The position numbers were made by a program, and so were the translations under genes. This document shows positions 7,368 through 14,169 of a stretch of DNA of 22,780 nt, in pieces (within the stretch, counting starts at the first letter, position 1; every line of letters begins with the position of its first letter). The DNA comes from RUG563 sp045589355 (lineage in GTDB: Bacteria > Bacillota > Clostridia > Christensenellales > Aristaeellaceae). The notes under the pieces were generated by a model. The model made no database searches, had not been told where the DNA came from, and saw nothing but the letters and a program-made list of their open reading frames with translations. The stretch covers positions 1 to 22,780 of the forward strand of contig JAZNOW010000030.1 in the NCBI GenBank assembly GCA_045589355.1, written 5' to 3'.

Positions 7368-7581
7368 TTTGTTTTCATTGTGCCCGTGGCTGAAACCGCT
7401 TGGTTTTCTAAAGTATCATGCGGAAACAACCATTTTCGATATATCCTGTTTTGTCGCAGGAAGGGTGCAGGGCGGATCGCCCTGCCGAGGGGTACAGGGG
7501 GCGCGGAGCCCCCTGCTTCGCTGTTTTTCAAGTAGCACGCGGACACAACTTCTTTTGATAAATCATGCAATATCGCGCACT

Positions 7582-7628
7582 GGGTCCAGGGGCAATGCCC
7601 CTGGTGGGTGCAGGGGCGATGCCCCTGG
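7582..7628 (+). repeat. Double GGGT hairpin abutting the ABC ATPase stop codon
   Basis: GGGT plus CCAGGGGCA-A-TGCCCCTGG (7582-7604) is followed by GGGT plus a CAGGGGC-GAT-GCCCCTG hairpin (7606-7628). The second ends on the base before the stop codon (TTA, 7629-7631). Upstream of these, 7551-7581 matches the reverse complement of about 22651-22690 almost exactly. Confidence 0.85.
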
Positions 7629-8417
7629 TTACAGGGTACCGGCATAATTGCCCAGGAACTGGCGGGTGCGCTCCTGCGTGGGGTGATGGAACACTTCATC
7701 CGGCGTACCCATTTCGCAGATAACGCCGTCGTCCATAAAAATCACCTTGCTGGCCACGTCCCGGGCGAACGCCATTTCATGGGTAACGATGATCATGGTG
7801 GTGTTTTTATCTGCCAGTTCCCGGATCACCTTCAGCACTTCGCCGGTCAGTTCGGGGTCCAGAGCGGAGGTGGGCTCGTCAAAGCAGAGGATATCGGGCT
7901 GCAGGTTCAATGCCCTTGCAATGGCCACGCGCTGGCACTGGCCGCCGGAGAGCTGGTGGGGGTAATGGTTCATTTTATCGGCCAGGCCCATCTGCTCCAG
8001 CAGGTGCGTGGCATCCTGCTCAATCTGCAGGTGGATCTTCTTTTTGTTGTCCTTGTAATCGGGCTGCTCTTTCGCCAGCAGTTCCTTGGCCAGCATCACG
8101 TTTTTCAGCGCCGTGTACTGGGGGAAAAGGTTGAAATTCTGAAACACCAGGCCGAAATGCAGCCTCTTCTTGCGAATCTCGCCGGCCTTCCGGGTCTGCT
8201 TCACTTCGCCGTCAAACAGCAGCTGATCCCCCAGCAGAATGCGCCCCGCATCCGGCTTTTCCAGGAAATTCAGGCACCGCAGAAGGGTGGTTTTGCCGCT
8301 GCCGGAGGAGCCGATCATGGAAAGCACTTCGCCTTTTTCCATGGTGAAGGAGATGTCCTTGAGCACGTTGGTTTTGCCAAAGCTTTTCTGAATATTTTCC
8401 ACTTGCAAAAATGCCAT
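7629..8417 (-). CDS. Polar amino-acid ABC transporter ATP-binding protein (GlnQ/HisP type)
   Basis: This cytoplasmic ATPase drives amino-acid import. The 262-residue product has Walker A GSSGSGKT (36-43), Q-loop Gln93, signature LSGGQ (156-160), Walker B ILCFDE (176-181) with the D-loop SALDP after it, and the switch His213 in THEM. An insertion of about 20 residues, rich in Lys (about 115-135), follows the Q-loop region. It is the last gene of a three-gene operon, 13 nt after the permease, with an AAGGAGGAG ribosome site. The exact amino acid cannot be assigned. Its stop codon touches a repeat hairpin. Confidence 0.95.
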   Translation of the reverse strand: MAFLQVENIQKSFGKTNVLKDISFTMEKGEVLSMIGSSGSGKTTLLRCLNFLEKPDAGRILLGDQLLFDGEVKQTRKAGEIRKKRLHFGLVFQNFNLFPQYTALKNVMLAKELLAKEQPDYKDNKKKIHLQIEQDATHLLEQMGLADKMNHYPHQLSGGQCQRVAIARALNLQPDILCFDEPTSALDPELTGEVLKVIRELADKNTTMIIVTHEMAFARDVASKVIFMDDGVICEMGTPDEVFHHPTQERTRQFLGNYAGTL

Positions 8418-8430
8418 CTGCTTCTCCTCC

Positions 8431-9126
8431 TTACTTGAAATATTCCAGTTTCTTTTCCAGCTTGCCCAGGCTCCAGCTCATCAGGCCGTTCCACACCAGG
8501 TAATACACGCCGGTAAAGAACAGGGGCCAGATGGCGCCGGAGATGCCCCGGCTGCCCTTCATGAAGGCCTGGCCGGCCCAGATCACTTCCTGCAGGGCAA
8601 TGATGCGGGAGAGGGAAGTATCCTTCACCAGGGTGATGATTTCGTTGGAGATGGGGGGCACGATGCGCTTGATCATCTGCATCAGCTTCACTTTGAAGAA
8701 AATCTGCCCCGGTTTCATGCCCAGCACCAGGCCGGCTTCCTCCTGACCCACAGGGATGCTTTGAATGCCGCCCCGGTAAATTTCGGAGAAATAGCAGGCG
8801 TAATTGATGATAAAGGCAATGGACGCGGCAAAAAAGCGGCCGGCTTCGCCGCTGCCCCAGATGTTCTGCTTCAGCACCAGCCCGGGGAAGTAATAGAAAA
8901 TCAGCAACTGGATCATCAGCGGCGTACCCCGGATGATGCCCACAAACATGCGGGTAAGCATTTTGATGGGCCAGATGCGGGTCATGGACCCAAAGGAAAT
9001 CACCAGCCCCAGCGGCAGCGCTCCCAGAAGGGTGACGAAAAACAGCTTCAGCGTTTGCAGAAAGCCTTCATTCAGCGCATCAAACACGATGGGAAACTGT
9101 TGCTTGATCTGTTCCAACAACGGCAT
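8431..9126 (-). CDS. Polar amino-acid ABC transporter permease (HisM/GlnP type)
   Basis: This 231-residue inner-membrane permease has about five membrane segments. It carries the EAA-loop motif that docks to the ATPase (EEAGLVLGMKPGQIFFKVKL, about 130-149) and the IRGTPLMIQLLIFYY stretch typical of the His/Glu/Gln/Arg/opine 3-TM family. The importer probably forms a homodimer, since only one permease gene is present. The ATG at 9124-9126 has only a weak purine-rich site upstream (GAAAGAAAG). Together with the hairpin at 9163-9190, this suggests it is made in smaller amounts than the binding protein. Confidence 0.94.
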   Translation of the reverse strand: MPLLEQIKQQFPIVFDALNEGFLQTLKLFFVTLLGALPLGLVISFGSMTRIWPIKMLTRMFVGIIRGTPLMIQLLIFYYFPGLVLKQNIWGSGEAGRFFAASIAFIINYACYFSEIYRGGIQSIPVGQEEAGLVLGMKPGQIFFKVKLMQMIKRIVPPISNEIITLVKDTSLSRIIALQEVIWAGQAFMKGSRGISGAIWPLFFTGVYYLVWNGLMSWSLGKLEKKLEYFK

Positions 9127-9162
9127 AAAAAACCAACTTTCTTTCGTCCATCAAGCGGAAAG

Positions 9163-9190
9163 GGGGAAACCGCCCGAAAGCAGTTTCCCC
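9163..9190 (-). promoter_or_regulatory. Intercistronic mRNA hairpin between binding-protein and permease genes
   Basis: In minus-strand RNA, GGGGAAACTGC and GCGGTTTCCCC form an 11-bp stem (one U-G wobble) with a six-base loop TTTCGG. It lies 25 nt after the binding-protein stop and lacks a long U-tract. This is the usual design for stabilising the upstream message or partial termination, giving more binding protein than permease. Confidence 0.7.
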
Positions 9191-9214
9191 TGCATGATGT
9201 GAAGCGTTTTTCTC

Positions 9215-10009
9215 TTATTCGGCGGCAACCTGAGCGATCACGGCAGCCTGCACCTTGTAGGTTTCGGCGATCTGCATGATGGTGCCGTCTTCGTACTTTG
9301 CCACCAGGAAGGCGTTCAGTTCATTGGCCAGGTCGCTGCCCTTACGAAAGCCCACGCCATATTCTTCGCTGTTGAGGCCCACGGTGTAGGTGAGGTTTTC
9401 GTAGCCGGTGCCTTCGCCGATCATGGCGGCGGCCATCAGGGCGTCGATCACGGCGGCGTCAGAAGTGCCGGCGGAAACTTCCATCAGGGCGTCGGCCTGA
9501 GCGGTGACGGAGGTGTAATCCAGTTCCAGGGCAGCCACTTCGGCTTCACCGGCGCTGCCGGCTTCCACGGCGAAGTTCAGGCCCTTGAGGCTTTCCACGG
9601 TCTGGTAATCGGCGGCCTTATCGGCGGGCACCACAACCACCTGAGCGTTGTTCATATAGGGGTTGGAGGTTTCCATGGCGGCCTTCACGGCATCGGTGAG
9701 GGTCATGCCGTTCCAGATGCAGTCAACGGTTTTGCCGTCCAGCTCCAGGATCTTGTTGTCCCAGTCGATTTCCACAAATTCCACCTTCACGCCCAGATAA
9801 TCGGCGAAAGCAGCAGCCAGGTCCGCGTCGAAACCGATCCAGTTGCCATTTTCGTCCTTATAATCCATGGGAGCAAAATCGGTGATACCCACCACCAGCA
9901 CGCCCTTGTTCTTCACATATTCCAGGTCGCTCTGGGCGTCTTCGGCATACACCGTGCATACAGACAGGGCCATCACCAGGGCCAGCAGCATAAACAGCAT
10001 CTTTTTCAT
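9215..10009 (-). CDS. Amino-acid ABC transporter substrate-binding protein (SBP family 3)
   Basis: The product is 264 residues from the ATG at 10007-10009, which has GGAGGAAAC upstream; the longer reading from 10033 has no ribosome site. The signal peptide is residues 1-22, with likely cleavage at VYA-ED; Cys18 sits in a poor lipobox (LSVC). Family hallmarks are the DFAPMDYKDENGNWIGFD opening, the WNGMTLT turn, a SNPYM segment and the EAGSAGEAE ligand loop. The TxER arginine that usually binds the substrate carboxylate is not present after WNGMTLT (DAVKAAME follows), so ligand binding may be unusual. It is the first gene of the transporter operon under the promoter at 10083-10111. Confidence 0.93.
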   Translation of the reverse strand: MKKMLFMLLALVMALSVCTVYAEDAQSDLEYVKNKGVLVVGITDFAPMDYKDENGNWIGFDADLAAAFADYLGVKVEFVEIDWDNKILELDGKTVDCIWNGMTLTDAVKAAMETSNPYMNNAQVVVVPADKAADYQTVESLKGLNFAVEAGSAGEAEVAALELDYTSVTAQADALMEVSAGTSDAAVIDALMAAAMIGEGTGYENLTYTVGLNSEEYGVGFRKGSDLANELNAFLVAKYEDGTIMQIAETYKVQAAVIAQVAAE

Positions 10010-10051
10010 GTTCGTTTCCTCCAAATCTTTCATTGATCACTTTCTCATTCG

Positions 10052-10075
10052 GTTCACCACTTTAGTGCGGTGAAC
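10052..10075 (-). promoter_or_regulatory. Palindromic operator / 5' UTR hairpin of the amino-acid ABC operon
   Basis: GTTCACC-N10-GGTGAAC forms perfect 7-nt arms, with further CACT/AGTG pairing inside. It starts about 7 nt after the -10 box, so it covers roughly +1 to +24. That is a typical repressor site and would also fold as a hairpin at the extreme 5' end of the mRNA. The binding protein is not identified. Confidence 0.65.
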
Positions 10076-10082
10076 TGGTAGC

Positions 10083-10111
10083 ATAATAACACGCCCTCCC
10101 TGTTTTGTCAA
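10083..10111 (-). promoter_or_regulatory. Sigma-A promoter of the amino-acid ABC operon
   Basis: On the minus strand, TTGACA (10106-10111) and TATTAT (10083-10088) are separated by exactly 17 nt. It is among the best promoters in the window and the palindrome at 10052-10075 lies right after it. Confidence 0.85.
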
Positions 10112-10152
10112 TCCCCCGGAATGTATTTTTCCTGTACATTGCCTCAAGACGC

Positions 10153-10192
10153 AAAAAAAGACACCGGCGCAAACGCATTCCCGGTGTCTTTT
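10153..10192 (-). terminator. Terminator after the YfcE-like gene
   Basis: AAAAGACACCGG (10156-10167) and CCGGTGTCTTTT (10181-10192) form a long perfect stem. In minus-strand RNA it is followed by a run of U (10153-10159 are all A on the plus strand). It closes the FRG-rph/rdgB-YfcE unit and separates it from the ABC promoter. Confidence 0.88.
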
Positions 10193-10204
10193 CCTTTTAT
10201 TTTT

Positions 10205-10660
10205 TCAATAGAACTTGTGAGCGATGCCCCCCAGGTGGTTGATCTCCAGCAGGGCACAGTGGCCGTCCATGGCGGCGCCGGGGTTCAGCAGCAAAATGCC
10301 GCTGGAAGAATCGCACCACTGGGAGTGGGTGTGGCCAAAGAGGGCGGCATGCACCCGGTACTGGGAGGCCAGGCGCAGCAGCCGTTCCCTGTCGGTTTTC
10401 ACGTTCTGCTGATGGCCGTGGGTGAGAAGGAGGCGGGCATTGCCAAGGTGCACTTCCTGCAGCAGGCAATCGGGCATAAAATCGCAATTGCCGGATACCT
10501 GATACACAGGGGGCAATTCCACCCCCAGCTGGTACAGGTCCCGGTCCCCGTCCCCCAGGTGGATGATGGCGTCCAAAGGCCCCTCCGCCTCCAGCATCAT
10601 CAGCAGGTTGGAAAGCCGGCCACGGTAGCCGTGGCTGTCGCTGAACACCGCCACCCGCAT
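10205..10660 (-). CDS. YfcE/MJ0936-type metallophosphoesterase
   Basis: The product is a 151-residue cytoplasmic phosphodiesterase of the calcineurin-like fold. Metal ligands are in order: Asp8 and His10 (FSDSHG), Asp37 (LGDGD), Asn58 (GNCD), His81/His83 (THGHQ) and the final GHTH (109-112). Family members act on phosphodiesters in vitro; the natural substrate is generally unknown. The ATG at 10658-10660 shares a base with the TGA of the RNase PH-RdgB gene (TGATG), giving tight coupling; a GTG one codon earlier is possible. The rph-rdgB-yfcE order is a familiar Firmicutes neighbourhood. A strong terminator follows. Confidence 0.9.
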   Translation of the reverse strand: MRVAVFSDSHGYRGRLSNLLMMLEAEGPLDAIIHLGDGDRDLYQLGVELPPVYQVSGNCDFMPDCLLQEVHLGNARLLLTHGHQQNVKTDRERLLRLASQYRVHAALFGHTHSQWCDSSSGILLLNPGAAMDGHCALLEINHLGGIAHKFY

Positions 10661-11979
10661 CACTGCAGTTCCTCCAGGTAGGGCAGCATAGCCTGCAGGG
10701 CCTTGGCCCGGTGGCTGATCAGGTTCTTTTCGTCGCCGTCCATTTCGGCAAAGGTTTCGCCGGACAGGTATTCGAAATAGGGGTCGTAGCCAAAGCCGCC
10801 GTTGCCCCGGGGGGTGAAGGTGATCACACCGGGGCAGGTGCCGGAAACGGTGTGGGTTTCGCCATTGGGCAGCACCAGCGCCATGGCACAGTTGAACTGG
10901 GCCGTACGGCCTTCGGCAGGCACGTCCCGCAGCTTGGAGATGAGCAGGTCGTTATTGGCCTGGTCGTCCCCATGCACGCCGCAATACCGGGCCGACAGCA
11001 CACCGGGCTCGCCGTTGAGGGCGTCCACCGTCAGGCCGCTGTCATCCCCCAAAGCGCACAGGCCGGTGGCCTGGGCCACAGCCTTTGCCTTGATGATGGC
11101 GTTGGCTTCGAAGGTATCGCCGTTTTCGTCAATGTCTTCAAAATAGCCCGCTTCTTCCATGCTGATCACATGCAGGCAATCGTCCAGCATCTGGGAAATT
11201 TCCCGGATCTTGTGGGGGTTGTTGCTGGCAATGACCAGCGTGCGCTTGGGGGCGATCACGTCCGCCGCTTCGCCCAGGGCTTCGCGCTGCATTTCGTGCA
11301 GCTCCTCAATGCCCTTTTCGCCCAAAGCCAACAGCTGGTTCAGTTCGCTGCGGCTGAAGGCCCGGCCTTCGCCGGTGCCCTGCAGTTCAATGAAGGCACC
11401 CTGTTCGTTCATGACAAAATTCATGTCCGTCTGGGCAGCGCTGTCTTCCACATAGCAAAGATCCAGGCAGGGGGTATCTTCCACCACGCCGGCGCTGACC
11501 GCGGCGATCTGGTGGATGATGGGGCTTTCCTTCAGCTTGCCCTGTTTCATCAGCTTGTCCACCGCCATGCACAAGGCCACAAAACCGCCGGTAATGGACG
11601 CGGTACGGGTGCCGCCATCGGCCTCCAGCACGTCGCAGTCGATGGTGATGGTGCGTTCGCCCAGGAACCGCCGATCCACCGCCTGACGCAGTGCCCGGCC
11701 GATGAGCCGGGAAATTTCCACGCTGCGGCCATCCTTCTTCACGCCGTCCCGGGCCTTTCTGCGGCCGGTGGAGGCCGGCAGCATGGCATATTCCGCCGTC
11801 ACCCAGCCCATGCCCTTGCCCCGCAGGAAGGGAGGCACGCTTTCGTCAATGGAAGCGGTACAGATAACCCTTGTGCCGCCGCAGCGGATGAGGCAGCTGC
11901 CGTCGGCTGTGCCCACAAAACCCACCTGCATCTCGCAGGGGCGAAGTTCACTGGGGGTGCGTCCGTCATGTCGGGTCAT
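10660..11979 (-). CDS. rph-rdgB: Fused RNase PH and RdgB/HAM1 (ITP/XTP pyrophosphatase)
   Basis: The 439-residue product joins two enzymes normally encoded separately. Residues 1-240 are RNase PH, a phosphate-dependent 3'-5' exoribonuclease that trims tRNA ends: RSVEISRLIGRALR (85-98), LEADGGTRTASITG (118-131) and metal aspartates Asp179 and Asp185. Residues 246-439 are RdgB, which hydrolyses dITP/XTP to keep inosine and xanthosine out of nucleic acids: IASNNPHKIREI (250-261), GDTFEANA (287-294), LGDDSGL (310-316, catalytic Asp), GNGGFGYDP (392-400) and SHRAKAL (422-428). All key residues of both halves are present. The start is the ATG at 11977-11979, with GGAGG 10 nt upstream, inside the end of the FRG gene; an upstream ATG is too close to that site. 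Confidence 0.93.
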   Translation of the reverse strand: MTRHDGRTPSELRPCEMQVGFVGTADGSCLIRCGGTRVICTASIDESVPPFLRGKGMGWVTAEYAMLPASTGRRKARDGVKKDGRSVEISRLIGRALRQAVDRRFLGERTITIDCDVLEADGGTRTASITGGFVALCMAVDKLMKQGKLKESPIIHQIAAVSAGVVEDTPCLDLCYVEDSAAQTDMNFVMNEQGAFIELQGTGEGRAFSRSELNQLLALGEKGIEELHEMQREALGEAADVIAPKRTLVIASNNPHKIREISQMLDDCLHVISMEEAGYFEDIDENGDTFEANAIIKAKAVAQATGLCALGDDSGLTVDALNGEPGVLSARYCGVHGDDQANNDLLISKLRDVPAEGRTAQFNCAMALVLPNGETHTVSGTCPGVITFTPRGNGGFGYDPYFEYLSGETFAEMDGDEKNLISHRAKALQAMLPYLEELQ

Positions 11980-11984
11980 AAGAA

Positions 11985-12797
11985 TCATTCCTCCGTTTGT
12001 TCTTGATGGTATTTGGGGCCCAGGGCAGCATAGCGGCGGGTGATCCACTTGCAGATGCCGTCCAGCCCGGGGTAGATCATGCGTTCGGAAATGTTGATAT
12101 AGTCCAGCTTGTCCCGGATCTCCAGCTTCACTTCCGCCGGGATGATGATGCGGCGGAAGGTTTTTTCCTCCGTCGCCAGTTCGTCAATGGAAACGGCCGG
12201 GTCGGAGCAGACGGAAAACAGGGCGTACTGGTTGGCAATGCGGTTCACGGCGCTGGCCGGCTCAAAGAACAGGGCAAAGGGCTTATCGGAAATGGTCTGC
12301 AGGGAATCAAACCCATCCGCCACCCGGTCCATCATTTCCATGGTGAAAATATTGCCCCGCTCCTTTTCCAGCATGTTTTTCAGTTTCAGGGGCAATTGCC
12401 GGTTCATTTTGTCGATATGCACGCACAGAATAACGCCGTCTTTGTCATAGCTGTTTTGGTTTTCCGTGGCAAAATGGGCAGCCACCAGAGGGGAATAGGT
12501 CCAGTCCAGAAGCCGGGTGGGCAGGCCGAACTGCTGGGCCATGGCCAGCATCTGCCAGAAGGAGGTCACCTGCTGCAGGTCCGCATAGCCGTACTTGCGG
12601 AAGGAGCGCAGCATTTGCCTTTCCAGGGAAAGGTCGTGGGCGCACACACGGTTCAGAGAGGGCAGCATGGACCAGTTTTTATCACCCATGCCCCGGTACA
12701 CGCAATTGTCCCGGTAGCGCATGATGGCGGGGTCCCACACGCCGTCGAAAATGGCAGATTGCAGCTCATCCCAGTTGCGGATGATGATCTCCTGCAT
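11985..12797 (-). CDS. FRG-domain protein
   Basis: The product is 270 residues from the ATG at 12795-12797, preceded by AAGGAAGG; a longer reading would cross into the divergent queH promoter. It carries the FRG domain (PF08867) signature VYRGMGDKNWSMLPSLNR (33-50) and the second conserved block QFGLPTRLLDWTYSPLVAAH (89-108). The domain has no settled biochemical function; such proteins often occur as single genes and in mobile or defence-like contexts. There is no signal peptide or membrane segment. It is the first gene of the unit with RNase PH-RdgB and YfcE: its TGA overlaps the Shine-Dalgarno region of the next gene. Linkage to nucleic-acid and nucleotide quality-control genes is unexpected. 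Confidence 0.88.
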   Translation of the reverse strand: MQEIIIRNWDELQSAIFDGVWDPAIMRYRDNCVYRGMGDKNWSMLPSLNRVCAHDLSLERQMLRSFRKYGYADLQQVTSFWQMLAMAQQFGLPTRLLDWTYSPLVAAHFATENQNSYDKDGVILCVHIDKMNRQLPLKLKNMLEKERGNIFTMEMMDRVADGFDSLQTISDKPFALFFEPASAVNRIANQYALFSVCSDPAVSIDELATEEKTFRRIIIPAEVKLEIRDKLDYINISERMIYPGLDGICKWITRRYAALGPKYHQEQTEE

Positions 12798-12825
12798 AAA
12801 AGCACCTTCCTTTTCAGGGGGGATT

Positions 12826-12835
12826 GTGGTAAAAT
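12826..12835 (+). promoter_or_regulatory. Extended -10 promoter of queH
   Basis: TGG-TAAAAT (about 12827-12835) fits an extended -10 element; no convincing -35 is present 17 nt upstream. The ribosome site GAGGTGG lies before the ATG at 12857. The short divergent space (59 nt) must also hold the FRG-gene promoter, which I could not pick out. Confidence 0.5.
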
Positions 12836-12856
12836 CAACATCGAGGTGGAAAAACA

Positions 12857-13450
12857 ATGAAAGTAAACTATCAGCTGGAAATGGAAAAGGTGATGGCACA
12901 GCTTGGGGAGGAAAAGCCCACGCTGCTTTTGCACAGCTGCTGCGGCCCCTGTTCTTCCGCCGTCATCGAACGGCTGAATGAACATTTCCGGGTGACGGTG
13001 CTTTACTATAACCCCAACATCGAGCCGGAAGAAGAATACCTGCACCGGCTCAGCGAGCAGAAACGGCTGCTTTCCATCCTGCACATTCCCATGCTGGACT
13101 GTGAATGGGATCACGAAGCCTTTTCCTGCTTTGCCGAAAGCATGAAACAGGAACCCGAAGGGGGCGCGCGCTGCACCGCCTGCTTTGCCCTGCGGCTGGA
13201 TAAGACAGCGGCTATGGCAAAGGAACACGGCTTTGATTATTTCACCACCACCCTGTCCGTTTCCCCTCACAAAGATCCTGTAAGGCTCAACGAGATCGGG
13301 GAAAAGTGCGGCGAAAAATACGGCGTGAAGCACCTGCCCGCCGATTTCAAAAAGAAAAACGGCTACCTGCGCTCCCTGCAGCTTTCCAGGGAATACGATC
13401 TCTATCGCCAGGATTATTGCGGCTGCCTTTCTTCCAGACAGGCCACCTGA
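12857..13450 (+). CDS. queH: Epoxyqueuosine reductase QueH
   Basis: This enzyme carries out the last step of queuosine synthesis, reducing epoxyqueuosine to queuosine in tRNA; it is the non-homologous replacement of QueG. The 197-residue product shows the family's (formerly DUF208) cysteine motifs: HSCCGPCSS (Cys28, Cys29, Cys32), RCTACF (Cys106, Cys109) and DYCGC (Cys188, Cys190), which bind iron-sulfur/iron centres. The ATG follows GAGGTGG. The last 37 nt overlap the end of the convergent birA gene, and no terminator fits between them. No other queuosine genes are in the window. Confidence 0.95.
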   Translation: MKVNYQLEMEKVMAQLGEEKPTLLLHSCCGPCSSAVIERLNEHFRVTVLYYNPNIEPEEEYLHRLSEQKRLLSILHIPMLDCEWDHEAFSCFAESMKQEPEGGARCTACFALRLDKTAAMAKEHGFDYFTTTLSVSPHKDPVRLNEIGEKCGEKYGVKHLPADFKKKNGYLRSLQLSREYDLYRQDYCGCLSSRQAT

Positions 13451-14169
13451 CCGCTTCCGACGGATACTTCCCCGGTGCGGAGGATTTCCGTGCCGGCATC
13501 CGTCTGCACCATCAGCCCGCCCATGTCATCCACGCCCAATACCCGGGCGTTTTTTTCTTGTCCGGAATGATTGAACGTAATTTCTTTGCCCGTCAGCAGC
13601 ATCCTTTCCCGGTACAGGGCCAGGATGCTGTCTTTGTTTTCAGCCAGGCTTTCCAGCACATGAAAGGCAATGCGCCCGATCAGCTTTTCCCTGTCCGTAT
13701 GGGTGTTCAGCGCCCCGGCAATGGGTACATCGGGAAAGCCGTTTTCCGGCATTCTCACATTCAGCCCGATGCCCAGCACCGCCATGTTTTCCACGCCTTC
13801 TGCCAGTATACCGCACACTTTTTTCCCGTCAAGGAACAAATCGTTCACCCACTTGATCAACAGGTGCTGCCCCGTCATTTCCTCCACCGCCCGGCACACC
13901 GCCGCAGCGGCCCGGATGGTAAGGGGCAGGTCATCTTCCGGCAAAGGGAGCAGCAGGCTCATATAAATGCCGGTATTTTCCGGGGACAGAAAACTGCGCC
14001 CAAGCCGCCCCCGGCCCGCCGTCTGGCTGCCCGCACACAATAGCTGCACCCTTTTATCCCCGCTGCGGCACATTTCCTTCAGCCGCAAATTGGTGGAATC
14101 GGTGACATCCAGGCAGGTGAGGGGAAGGGCGGCCCCCAGCGCGCCAAGGATTTTTTCTTCGTTCAGCAT
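13414..14169 (-). CDS. birA: Biotin-[acetyl-CoA-carboxylase] ligase, monofunctional BirA
   Basis: The product attaches biotin to biotin carboxyl carrier proteins via biotinyl-AMP. It is 251 residues from the ATG at 14167-14169, which shares a base with the TGA of the preceding gene (TGATG). Motifs are TDSTN (23-27), the biotinyl-AMP loop AGRGRLGR (51-58), KWVND (106-110) and GIGLNV (133-138). The N-terminal DNA-binding domain of bifunctional BirA is absent, so it is an enzyme only. It is coupled to the Eis-like gene. Its 3' end runs 37 nt into queH. Confidence 0.94.
   Translation of the reverse strand: MLNEEKILGALGAALPLTCLDVTDSTNLRLKEMCRSGDKRVQLLCAGSQTAGRGRLGRSFLSPENTGIYMSLLLPLPEDDLPLTIRAAAAVCRAVEEMTGQHLLIKWVNDLFLDGKKVCGILAEGVENMAVLGIGLNVRMPENGFPDVPIAGALNTHTDREKLIGRIAFHVLESLAENKDSILALYRERMLLTGKEITFNHSGQEKNARVLGVDDMGGLMVQTDAGTEILRTGEVSVGSGQVACLEERQPQ

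Larger units (their letters stand above)
7109..7536 (+). repeat. Tandem direct duplication of about 215 bp
   Basis: Two consecutive copies begin at the A-runs before the terminator-like stems at 7115 and 7330. Each contains the stem, TTTTCATTG(C/T)GCCCGTGGC, a CTGTTTTGTCGCAGGAAGGG stretch, and a pair of GGGT hairpins. A few substitutions and a 3-nt indel separate them, so the duplication is not brand new. Confidence 0.9.
6640..7628 (-). repeat. Mosaic hairpin repeat array, copy 2 (mixed orientation)
   Basis: This fills the convergent gap between xylB and the ABC ATPase gene. The left part (6640 to about 7230) is ACCC-oriented and inverted relative to copy 1. It contains hairpins at 6640-6663, 6665-6687, 6773-6795 and 6881-6903 (CAAGGGCCA-T-TGGCCCTTG followed by ACCC), and GGGGTTTCACCCC types near 6750 and 6858. 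The middle contains CCGGATGC-TTTG-GCATCCGG (about 7078-7097) and two terminator-like hairpins. The right part turns to GGGT-forward: 7250-7272, 7277-7301, 7463-7485, 7490-7515, 7582-7604 and 7606-7628. The last hairpin touches the stop codon of the ATPase gene. No believable protein is encoded. The orientation flip means each flanking gene meets the array with the same polarity. Confidence 0.87.

Noticed and set aside
6970..7647. Open frames in the repeat arrays giving peptides such as GCRGDAPG and KPLGFLK
   Set aside because: They are translations of repeat DNA, interrupted and frame-shifted between copies, with no codon bias or conserved start. Similar entries in databases are probably spurious.
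13306..14043. Plus-strand continuation of queH into a 245-codon frame
   Set aside because: Different frame from queH, antisense to birA, and without domain or ribosome site.
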